A stretch of 64,000 bases of DNA from assembly GCF_027744825.2 (NCBI RefSeq), contig NC_071334.1, positions 5,014,437 to 5,078,436 of the forward strand. Direction: 5' to 3'. The DNA is from Synchiropus splendidus (lineage: Eukaryota; Chordata; Actinopteri; Syngnathiformes; Callionymidae). Below, piece by piece: positions 1 to 12,100 of this stretch. Positions within the stretch are counted from its first letter, which is position 1. The number at the start of each line of letters is the position of its first letter. Made by a program: the position numbers and the translations under genes. The notes beneath the pieces were generated by a model. That model searched no databases, was not told the DNA's origin, and saw only the letters and a list, made by a program, of their open reading frames with translations.

Positions 1-140
1 GAAGGTAAAGCTGTGACCAAAATACATTTCATTTACATGTGCAGAGGATCAAATTTAAAACAAAAAAAAAAGAATTTACACTGTACAAATCATTGACCTA
101 AAGTGAGAAAAGGAGAGTGAAGGCGCTGCCGGGTCCACGT
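1..140 (-). other. ap2a2: ap2a2 3' untranslated region (partial)
   Basis: Sequence just downstream of the ap2a2 stop codon at 141-143, read on the minus strand. It is AT-rich with an A10 run near 61-70. No AATAAA was found on the minus strand, so the cleavage site probably lies beyond the window edge. Confidence 0.6.
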
Positions 141-3100
141 CTAGAACTGCTGGCAGAGCAGGTCGCACAGTCTTTGAGACACGGAGTCCCGGCTGGTCCG
201 CAGGGTCAGGCGGTACATCTGGACACCACCACAGACACGTGTCACCTCATGGGTCCGATCACCTGAGTGTGTGTGTGTGTGTGTGTGTTTGTTTGTTTGT
301 TTGTTTGTTTGTTTCCCTCACCTGCGCTTGAGTGTTGGGCTCCAGTCTGAGCAGACAGCCCACCTGAGTGCTTTTCGTGTGGATGACACCAGCTCCCACA
401 AAGTTCACAGGGTTGGGATCGACACCGTTGAGCAGAGCCACTCCAAAGCCCAAAATCTGAGGGTGGAGACATCGAATATTGGAATAAGAAACGCGCCCGG
501 TGGGACGAACAAAAGATCTTAAAAGCCACAACTTTAACACCTGCACCTGACTACGGGAGAGAAACTGAATTTGTGGTCTGCCGCCTGTATATTTCAGGTC
601 CTGGCCAAGTGGTTTTCATTCATCAAAGGAGAATGTCTTCTGCCCCATTCATACTATAAATACTGGCAAAGCCGATGCCGATATACATCTGTTGCAGGGT
701 TGTTTGAGATGGATCCAAACACCAGGATGACTGTGCAAAACTTGGCTGCAGTACAAAGGGATGTCACCTTAACCTTTACCTTAGTCTTGGTGGCTTCCGT
801 GTCCATGGGGTGTTTGGCTTTGAAGATCTTCTGAACCTCCTGCTGTGGACTGAACAGTAGAGTTTTAGTGAACTTGATAGAATCCAAACGCCGACGACCT
901 GCTCATGAACTATCACAACCTTCCTGCGGATCAAAATGCATCAACCGATCACAGAAGGTTGGATTAGAAAGGAAAAACACAGTGTGTGGACGTGACAAAT
1001 TCCACTGCCTAAACTAGAACTTTTCTGGGTGGATGTTCCAACGATCCTCAGGTGGACGGATCATTTCTGCCTGGGTTTCATTCCTGCGGCAGCTCAACAT
1101 AAGACCAGGTGAAGCTGTGACCTGGAGGCTTTTGAGTCAGCTCGATTTTGTGTTTAGAATTCTGCGATTTGATTCAAACAACTCACGCTCCAAGCTGTTT
1201 CCAGCGCTGGAAGAAGTCCTGTGACATCATCTCCGTGGGCTGAAAGAACTTATTCAGCATCACGGGCAGTTTGACAGCGATGCTCTGGAGGGCGCCACCG
1301 TACCTGTTTGAGAAGAGAGAGATTCTGAGCCGTGACCATCACGCCCCCGAGCAAGCGCTGGTTGAGACCTGAACTGGATGTTGAGCACGGGTGCGTCAGC
1401 GAAGTCGGACACACACTCGATGTTGAGGATCTGCTGGACCTGAGCTCCAGCTTCTATGAGTGGATCCACTGGCTTGGCGTGGACGTTCAGCTGTGGGGCA
1501 GCAGTTAAGGCAGGTGACTCCTCTCGGAGAACCGTGACTCACAGAGCAGCGCAGAGAAAAGGATATGAGTCTGGAGAGTCTCGCTACTGGCCACCGAGGA
1601 GGAGAAGCTGAGGAACTGGGCGGCGGTTTTGTTGCCGATGAAGATGTACATGCGGCCTGCCGGACAACAAGAGAGCAGTGATTCAACCACAGGCCTGAAA
1701 AACCCACTCACATCTTGCCCATCGACTTGTACATGACTTCAGCAACTCAGGTAAAGCAACTTTGTTCAATTATTTAGAGCCTGTCAAAAGTGAACCAGGA
1801 ATAACCGCAGGCTGTTGTAGGTGAAGATGAATCATTCATTTTAGAAACCTTCATGTTTCAAACCTCATCTTTTTTTCCTACTTATTTCTAGTTTCTTGCT
1901 CTTCAAATTGAAATTCCGCTTGGAAATTTGTTTCTAAACTTGATTTAGTCCTGTGGGTTTAAACAAGTCAGTATAACTTGACATCAAAACTGAAGTGAGG
2001 TGTTAGCTCACCCAGGTTCTGCCGGTACTCGGACTTGAGGCCAATCTGCAGGAGCTGGTTCTCATACAGGACACCGTTGTTCTTACAAATGAACCTGGAG
2101 GACAGAAACACAAATGATGGTTGTGAAACTCAGACCAAAGGTGCCACAACACATGGCGTAAGGAGCAGATCCCAGCTGATGACCAGCCGATCAAATGACA
2201 AAAACACGTTTTTTTTATTATTATTTATTTTAATATGATGCTGGTTATATTTATACAAGATGAGAAATGTTATTACCCTTTAAAATTTTACATCATGATG
2301 TAGAATTGACAAAACAAAGCAGGCATTTCACCGGAAAACCACACTGCTTGTTGTGATCTTGCAGCCCGGCCTGCAGACCAGACATTAGAGCTGCCAGACA
2401 CGATGGCAACACTTCTTCGTCCAGGGAAATGACAACCAAATTGCAGTTTGAAACCTGTGCTCCCACGGATTCAGATGCAGTGTTAAAACAAGTGAAACAA
2501 CTAATGTCACTGCACCAAATTTGAGCGCTACCAAGAGGCTAACTAACAAATGCTGCAGGTGACATGCAAACCAATGCTGATGGTTTACATCGTGGGTTTG
2601 ATCTGTTCATTGTTCATTAAAAAGGGAATAAAACATATTTATTTCATGTTACGCACTTTTCATTTTGCTTTTAATGAATTTAATAATGGATTTTGTGTGA
2701 AATAATGATTTTTTTTTTGGTATTTATTTGCTGTATTCACGGCAGTGTTGTTCAGTATCATTGTTATTTAATGGGTTTATGCAATAAATAAAAAAGTGAC
2801 TTTTGTCTGTGATTTAGATGAAAAAAAAAAATCGGCATCGGCCAAAACAAATGGCGATCGGTGCAGCCCTAAAAAACAGCCAATCCGGGAGGTCAGCCTT
2901 GCCGTTTAAACGCTATGTTTAGCACTGGTGTTGGTGTCATGGCAGCACATGGCACCTCTGTATGTTTCTGCACTGTGGGACACCTGAAAAGAGGAGCCCT
3001 ATACGTTGCTTATGCCAGACTCACTCATGACTTTTTTTGCTTCGTTGCAGAACACATCAAGCGTCAGGCTGTGAACGCTAGTTTCCCACCTTGTGAAACT

Positions 3101-6100
3101 TTCCTCTGAGACCTCGGCGGCTGCAGTAGTAAAGCTATCCGAGAAGACATCGACAAGCAGACTGGCTCCCGTCGCAGGAGGAGAGTTGAGATTCAGCAAG
3201 TCAGTGAAGGGCTGAGAGGTGTTCTGCGGCGAATGATGGGCAAAGTTAACATGGAAATTCTGCGTTCGCATTGGAGAATCGAAGAAAATGACCCCACAGA
3301 AAAGGAACAATAAATGAAGTGAAAGTAAAGGAGCTACAAACAAGTGAAAAAGGAGCCACAGCGTCAATGTACCAGAGTCCGAGGGGAGTACATGAAGGAG
3401 CTAGAGGAGGCAGGGCGGGGTCTGTTGGTGGAAATGTCTGTCATCAATGAAGGAGAGAACTGATGGAAAAAAGAAATATAAAGGATGAGGCAGCCGAGAA
3501 GAAGTTAAAAAGACGAGACTGAAGAACGTTAGAATCAGAAGGAAGTTCTTCGTGTCATCATAATAAAGATTAAATGATCAAAAAGTCATACCTGAGGAGC
3601 AACTACAGGAGCAGCTTCACTGCTCTCTGTGGTCTCTGCGCTGCCGTTCATGTTGCGCCTGTTGTCATCAATGTCAGGGAGGTTTCCAGGACCCTTCTTC
3701 TTCTTCAGCTTCGCAAGAATCGAAGACTCTCTTTCCGGGAAGGGAGGCATCTCCTCTAAAACGGTGGCCTGTTAAAGAGATAGAGAGCATTGTCTGAAAC
3801 GTGGACATTAAATAAAGTGCTGAAGAACCCAGACACTTGAGTGGAGAAGGAAACTTGCCAGGATGTCTGTGGTAGCGATGGAGCTGAGCCTCAAGTACTC
3901 GACGGCCCTCTGCTGGAGCTCCACGTCAGCGTTCCGTAGCTGGCTGTCGGAGCGCAGGACGTCCTGGATGGTGACCTTGACCTCAGGAAACAAGTTGATG
4001 AACTTGATGTAGGCCGAAAGCAAGAGTGCTCGAGTGGGCACCGAGCAAAGATGGAACTTGTAGTGGAGAAGGTTGAACTGGACCAGTGGGCTGGGAACAC
4101 AGCAGCAGACGTTTCCACGAGTTAGCAGTCGGAACAGACGCCAAACACGATGTCAACATGAGGCAACTTTTGAATGCAGTCACCCTCAATGCTCAACATT
4201 TGTGCCTTATGGTAGTGTTTAAAAATGGCAAATGTTGATGCCAGTCTGTCGCAAAACCTCTTCAATGTCGGGCATTAGAATTTGGCAAGACTTCTATTCG
4301 GTGAATTTCAACTGAAGTCCATAAACATCGGCACAACAGGTTGTACCTTGAACGCGAGTCCCCGGCGATCAGGTTTCCAAACTCTCCCAGGATGTATCCT
4401 CCCACTTTGACCAGATTCTCGTGACAGGCGGGAGCCTGAAGTGCCTGGAGATTTCATGCACGTGAAACATTATTGAGGAAATGAAAGCTAGTTTTGCAAT
4501 AACAACTGAGATGGCTTTGCATTTCAACACCAGATAGGAACATGAAGTTCTTCCTTACCCAGACAAAGAAACAAAAGGGGCAACAGTTTTAAATAGAGGA
4601 GAATTTGGCAGGTAAAGGAAATAGGAGCCACATCCAGACATTCAGTCAGAAAAACACTTTGGATGTTGAATTTAAACCCACCTCAAATACAGTCTTGGCA
4701 GCATAACCTTGGACATCATCCCTGTTTATGACAATCTGGATGACACGGTACCAAACCTCCTCACTGACATAGTCCCCAGCGATGCGGATGAGATTGAGGA
4801 TGGTATCCACGTACCAGGTGTAGTCAACAGCGTACTTCTCAGCCAGAATTGCAACTTTAAGGACCTGGGAAGTGGACGTGCCAAAGTAAGGGGGGCAGTA
4901 TAACATGAGGTGAAGTTCCAGGGGTGGCGACCTACTATCTCCTCTCTGATGGAATAGTCTGCGTTCTCCAAGTAGCTGAGCATCTCCGCCACGATCTGCT
5001 TGGCATTGCTGCGGTCACACATGGCGTAGAGGAGATCCACGGCACGCTGGCGGACGCTTACGTCCCGTTCTGTCTGCAGAAAATGCAGGGAGAAAGAATT
5101 GGTTTGGAGCTTGTTTCCAGTGAGTGAATGCCAGCTCAGACTCTGTTGCTCATCATTCATTCATCCATCCATTTATCTTCCACAGAACTCAGGTCACGCA
5201 AGGGACGGCGAGAAAAGGCCGCTTGCTTGGTTTGCTTTCAGCGGCGCACGCCGCCAGGACTTCATGGCCCCACCCTCATGTGAAAGACCCTCTCTGGTTC
5301 AGATTCACATGCCAGGGACAGTGACTCACCTTCAGAGCATTAATCACCGTCTCTATGTGGGTCTTCACTGCCTCGTGAGAGAACTCAGAGCTGGCCAGCG
5401 TGCACATGCTCTCCAGGGCCAAATACCTCAGGTTGGTTTCCCTGTGCTGCAGAAACTGTCCCAGTTGGTTGCACGCTCGAACCAAAAGAGTGGGCTCACT
5501 GTGGAAGGACATCAAAGACAAATACTCCTGAGTTCTGCTACGACATGCAAGATACACACCTTCCATTGAGAGAAGAATAAAGGCATTCTAATCCAGTACA
5601 GCACAACAGCTTGTCAAGATTTCCTTCATCTAATGTTTCCAAGAAAATCGTCTGTTACACCACTGAACAAAATGTTCACACCGTCTTGTATAAATTGTTC
5701 AATCTTCATCTCCTGCTTTGTTCAGGAAGTTAAAAAATAAAAGAAAAATGGTGGTCACAGTCATGACCTTGATGGAACCAAGCTACATTTGCGACCTTGG
5801 AGAAAAAATAGATTGAGGCTCAGCACCTGGCTCATTTGGCCTCTGTAGTCATTCACCACATATAACTAGCAGAAAACCCTATTTTGGCGTTGTGACTTTT
5901 ACTTTTCTCAGATCTGAGACCCAGAATTCCCAAGATATCCCAGGTGTTGTCACAACATTTCCCCATTGAAAATGAATGTCGGAGGAGACAAAACTTCAGA
6001 ATGTAGCCATGATTTCAACGGCTCATAGCTACTCCATACTTTCACCCAGAAACCCCTTTAAAAGCTCAATACAGAGCCACCCACACTCCTCCACTGCCAG

Positions 6101-9100
6101 CCAAAAATCTGATCCAAGTCGTGTTGTTTTCCATCAAATCGGCCTCAAGCAACATGAGATTTGGGCAAAAACTGAAAGAGTGTGTTATCAGGCTCGCTAG
6201 AGTGGAGGAGAGCAGAAAATAAAGTTTATAAATTGAGTGTTCTTTCGACCAGGGCGCACCGCAGAAACCTGACTTTCTCCAGTTATGTAGTTACAGTTGT
6301 TCTTCTCTCGTGTGACATGCTCAGACAAAGAAACACTTTTAGAAAATGCGTGAGACTCACAAATGTGCAGCCAAGAGACAGCAACCTACCTGAGACAGCA
6401 AGACAGTAGCTCCTAAATTGGGACACTTGTACATCAAAGTACATCTTGATATAAGAACATTGAAGACAACAGGGACATGGGGACCCACCTGTCATGGTGG
6501 ATGATGAGAGAAATGGCTTCGAAGAGGACAGCATTCTTTGCATTGGAGTGCTGAACCTTCTTGGACTTGGGCGGCTCTTGAGCTTTATTCAGGATGGTCT
6601 CTAGACATTCAGTCAGTCGACTTCGGAGGGCGGCATCCTCTGCAACAGCAAAAGAAATTAAGTTTACGCCAGACGCATAACAAGCTGAAGCCTAGGATTT
6701 TTCTCATTGAATGAACGACAAAAGTAGAATCATTTTTCTTGTGTTTGCTTGTCTTCATTTGACCTTCCAACAACTTTCAGTCTATGAGTCAATAGTTCTT
6801 CGGGGTGGTCATTTAAACAAATGGGAATATAAAATAACAATATAATAAAAAATGTAAAACATAAACAAACAAGTGATGATGGTGAAGGAAAAGAGGCTTT
6901 TCAAGTTTGCAACATTAATAAAATGAATAAAATGTTAAAGTAAATTATGTTCAAAAGCCTAAAATTCAGATCTTGCAACAGGCCACAATTCCACAGAACA
7001 GCTCACAAATAAATAAGTAAATACAATCCAAAATCATCACCTTTCTTTTTTTACATTTCACTCTTAAATAAGAATTCATATATAAAAAACAAAACGATAC
7101 TGGAAACAATCACATGAAGTTTTTATGTCATACCAGGGGGAGGGTAACACTGCAGCAGGCGCAGTAACTTCACTGACAGCCAGGGGGCAGCGACAAAGTA
7201 GTAGGTGTAGTCCTGGAGGTCTATGGATGCTGACGTTACGATCTGGACAGAAGAGTCTCACCATTACTCAACCTTCTTGTGACGTATTTAACACCGCAAA
7301 ACCGCACTTACCCTGCTGAGTCTGGCCACAGCGAGGGCTACAGAGGTCTTGAAATCATCAGGATTCTTCTGCGCCAATGTGGTGATGAGACTAGCAGCTG
7401 CTGTAACCACTCCCTAAGAGGCAGATGGATTAATGTCACTGGACAGCTAGGTTCCTCCTGCTCAATGTATCTTACAAGGTGCTGATCATTCAGCAGGTGG
7501 ACCACTCGGGCCGTCCACTCCCCCATAGGCACCAGGTCGGGGGAGGTGCGATTAAGACGGAGAAGACATAAGGCTGCGCTCTGCTTCACACTGTCCATGG
7601 TGTCTCTGTAACAGAGGAGCACAATCTTATCACGCGCACCAGGAGGAATGTTACGAGGTGGACGATGGTGGGGAGAGGAGTGTGGACATGCCATTAGTCA
7701 GGTCTATAGAGGAGACATTTCTGTCACTGTTTGTTCACTGGTACAAAAGAGACTGACGTATTTTGTTTAAGAAAAGCATAAAATATTTTCGAATGACTTT
7801 AACATTATTCAAAAATATATCCGAGAGATTTGAAGAGCACCACACATTTCCAACAAGCGCATCGCTCCTGCTCTCAGGTCAGCTTTATTTACACACATAT
7901 ACCGTAATTTCTGGACTATAAGCCACTGCTTTATTCTCGTGGCCTGAACCCTGCAGCTAATGTATTGATTTTTCCATGTTAAAGAGTCTCATGCTGCCAA
8001 AATATTGAGCCACCTCACATCAAACCCATCATCAAACGGAGACGAGTAGCAGCAGCAGAGACCGGCTGTGGTGTCTTGGGACACATTTTGAGCGCTTTAA
8101 TATCAATAAAAGATGTGAGGAGTTGATGATTCCAGTTCAGAACATTGGCCAGTTTGTTTGGAGCCAGTTTTCCAAACTAGTTCAGGAGTGATCCTCATGC
8201 ATTTTTAAGCCTTTCTACGGTGCAGACAGCACCACTGCACCTGCGGCTTATAGAGAGCTGTGGCTCATGTAGGAACAAGATCTGTTTTCCTTCTCCAAAT
8301 TAGTGGGCGGAGCTAATATTCCGGAGCCCTCTATAGTCCGGAAATTACGGTACATAATTTGCAAAACAATTCCATGAGAAAGTGAACTAGAAAGAGACAT
8401 TTAAATTCAACGTATCTTCATAGCACCAGGTGACTTTGCATGTGTCCATTTTCAAAAACACCACATTAGAGTTTAACACTATGGATGCTCTTCATCCCAC
8501 TTGTTTGCCAAATCCTTGTCAGACTACAGACTTAAATACGCAGCGGTCCCTGGTTATGTAAAGACTAGAACTTCAACAAAAGGAAGACAGTGACAATTGT
8601 AAATGAGGAGTGTTGTAGAGCGTGTGCACACCCAGCCACCAAGATGCGAGGTATATCTATGGCAAAGGCTTCCGCCATTTCTCTGCTGCCCACATTAGCA
8701 ATGCAGTGCAGAGCCAGGTTCATGAAGGTGGGGTTGCGGCTGCCCAGGTCGTTCTTGATGCCGTTGTTAATCAGACGGATCAGGTCGCTGTTGGAGTTGA
8801 CCAGCACCGAGATGAAGAGGTAGCCCTGGAAGATGTGAGGTCATCACTGGATGCATCACATGGGAACACCGAGTGGGAGGGGCTTGTGTGTAGCTTACAA
8901 TCTGTTTTTCTGTGTACTTGTTTGAGCTGAGGAGGTTGACAGCCTCCATGTGTCCAAAGTCAATGTCATGACCGAGGAGAAAGATGAAGAGGAGCTTGCA
9001 GATGTACTTCTTTTTGCTGTAGCCATCAAGAGCCTTGTCACCTAAACACACGCAAGAACAAGCAAATGATGCACATTCAACAAGCTTAAAAATACAGAAA

Positions 9101-12100
9101 TCAAAGAGCGTTGATCTTTTCATCTTAAAGAACTATAGTGAGAACACAGGAAAAAGAAAAACACATCAAATACAAAACTTACAATCAACATACAGGATAA
9201 AAACTTTTCTAAATATGCAGGTACTTTATATTATGTACAGATTAATTGTGTCCTATACCTTCGCACTACCTCCATGGGTCACGTATCAGTATGCTTTGCA
9301 CTTGGAGAACTGTACCAGTGAAGTGGTGTTCAGGGTTTCTTTTAAAATAAAAAAATAAATAAAAAACATCATTCAAAAATCTAGTTAATGAGAGAATTTG
9401 TGATGAACTAATCTCAATGAATCGCAGTTTAATGGTGTAAGAATATTTGCATTTTTCAATTTGAATGAACCATACATACATTTAAACAACAAAATATTGT
9501 TCCTTTTGCCTCAGTTTGACAACAGCACAATAAATCACGATGATGGCTATATTCAAGTTTTAATATCACCTTATTTCAACTGAAGCTCTTGAAAATATTT
9601 GTATAAGAATTTCAATGTTATAAGAATTTCAAGTCCATTCAGAGTGGTGGAAACCCTGTGTAGTGAAAAACGTCCCTGAACCAAACAGATGCTTTTGTTT
9701 GCTTTTGTTCAGGGAGGATTCCTCCATGTTTGTTGCTGTTGTTCTCATCCTAGCTGCCACGTGTCTTGTGCATCAGTGGGATCAGTGGAGCAGGAACTCC
9801 TGCACTGACAAAGGTTCCCCGTTGGCTGGAGAGCAAACTGTTCCATTAAATTAAACTCTTGTTCATCCCACCACTAAAAAATAAAAAAGGGCCTTGCTGC
9901 CACTTTGAAATCACTTTCAGCTCCTACACTCGCCGAACACAGTCCACACTGCACTGCTGAAAGAGCAAACTAATTTTAGCCACCACTGAACAGGTGGCAG
10001 GATAAACAACACCAGCAGAGTACTGAAGAAACGCACCAAGTCGTTCCATCAAACACATGTGACATTGTGGACGGTGGAACTACACAAAACTATCAGTGGT
10101 AACTCTGGCTCAGTGTACTACTAGTGTAAGAGTGCGTGATTCCCAATGAAAGTTTTTCACACTGAGTCATGTGCAGTATTTGGGGAATAATCTGGGGAAT
10201 GGAAATGTCAGGAGAGCAGCATGGACAAAGAACACTTGTGGAACAGAGCAGTAGCTGCTGTGATCAACTGTGGCGAACCATGAACCAAGAATTCACCCCT
10301 CAAGACACATCAGAAGAGCAAAAGGGCAGATTTCGGAGTGATTTTCAGAGGTTTTCAGAGCAAGGGAGGGTTCAGGCAGGACTGAACTCTAAAGTATTGT
10401 ATTCCAGAGAAAGCCTTGGAGCCAGTGACAACAACACGGACTAGTAAATAAGGTTGAATGACACGGCTGAGATCCAAACATCCTGAAATGGGCAAAATGT
10501 TTTGAAAACTGCTTCCTATTTGTACATATTCAAAAACAAGTTCAAGGGCAACTAGCCAAAGTGTGTCTATCAGATTGGCGCGCTGCACAACACGGATCCC
10601 ATTAAAACCTACACTGCTTCATTTCTGCGACTGCAGATGTTCGACGTGTTTCTCAATAGTTTCCCATACACGCTGCGGCGTGTCTCGTGTGACTCATTGT
10701 GCAGGTTGCTTAATCCAGCCTGCTTCACAGGAAGAACTTCAGCATGTGTGTTGAGTAAGTTCTGGCCCACATATGTGCAGTCTTCAACAATGGGAAGACA
10801 AAAGAGAATGGTTTCTGTTTTCTCTGCAATATTTGGAACTTTGAACACCAAAACATATTGAGGTGATTACAGAGTCAGAAAACAGGGGAGCTTAAAAAAA
10901 TGAAATAAGTTCGGCTGAAACAGTTTTGGAAAATTTGAACAGTACTATCCTATTGTAATACAGGTTTTTGTTCTTATGTATTGCAGGTTTTCAGTTCAAT
11001 ATTTAGAGCAAACGTTTAGGCACAAATATACAGTATGAAGCAGGATATGTAGAATTATTGAAGGAAGGAAAAAAGTGAAATAATATGTTTTCTATTTTAG
11101 ATGATTCAAAGTAGCCGCTGCTAGCTTTGTTGACTGTACACCTTTGACCTTCATAATGGATGGATGGATGGATGGATGGATGGATGGATGGAATACTGTT
11201 GAGCAGAACTCAGGAAAGACCCCAGAAAGAGTGCTGAAGTATTGAAGTTTTAAAAATTGAAATAAGGAATGACTTCTCTCAAGAGGAGCTTATGGAAATG
11301 ACTAAAAAATGCTCAATAAAAACGTGGAATCACAGCTGTACTGTACTGAACTATAACTTATAATAAATACATAGAATAAATCCATTTACAAATAATAATT
11401 GTGGGGAAAAAATAAAACGTATTTCATAGACCCCTTTCCCCACAAGCATCATGGGAAAGACTGGGTTTATCCACTTATTGAATACAATGCATTCCAGGTG
11501 TGTGCTAGTGAGCCTGCAGTACTTGGCTGATGTTGTCTCACCCCACTTGAACAATAGTATTTGACAGTAAATCAGCAGCGAGCTGTGGGTAGTCGTGAGC
11601 AGCGGAGCAGTGTTGTTCAACAGTATAAAGTGGGAACAGGTGGTACTTAAATACTAGGAGGGAAATGGGAAGTTATGGTAAAATCTTACTTCATTTGTAC
11701 TTAGTGATTTCCTAAAATGACTCAACCACATAGAACATAAATATGGTAGGGAATTATTCACTTACCTTTGAATTTGGATCGAATATTAGCCAGCTCTTTA
11801 TTAATCCTCTTAATCTCTGCCTCTTTACTTTTACCTGAGAAGAAATGGAGAAGAACATAATGAGGACATTAGGACAGGAAGGACAACCAGAAGAAATGAA
11901 AGAATGACGGCACAAATCAAACAAATACAGTGGTACCTCGGTTCTTGACCATAATCCGTTCCAGACGGCCGTTCCAGAAGCGGTTTGTTCAAAATCTGAA
12001 TCGATTTTTCCCATTACAGTGAATGGAAAAAGCAATAATGCGTTCCAAGCCTTAAAACAGTCTTTTGTAGGAGTGAATGTAGAGTGTCTGCTGCAGGTGG

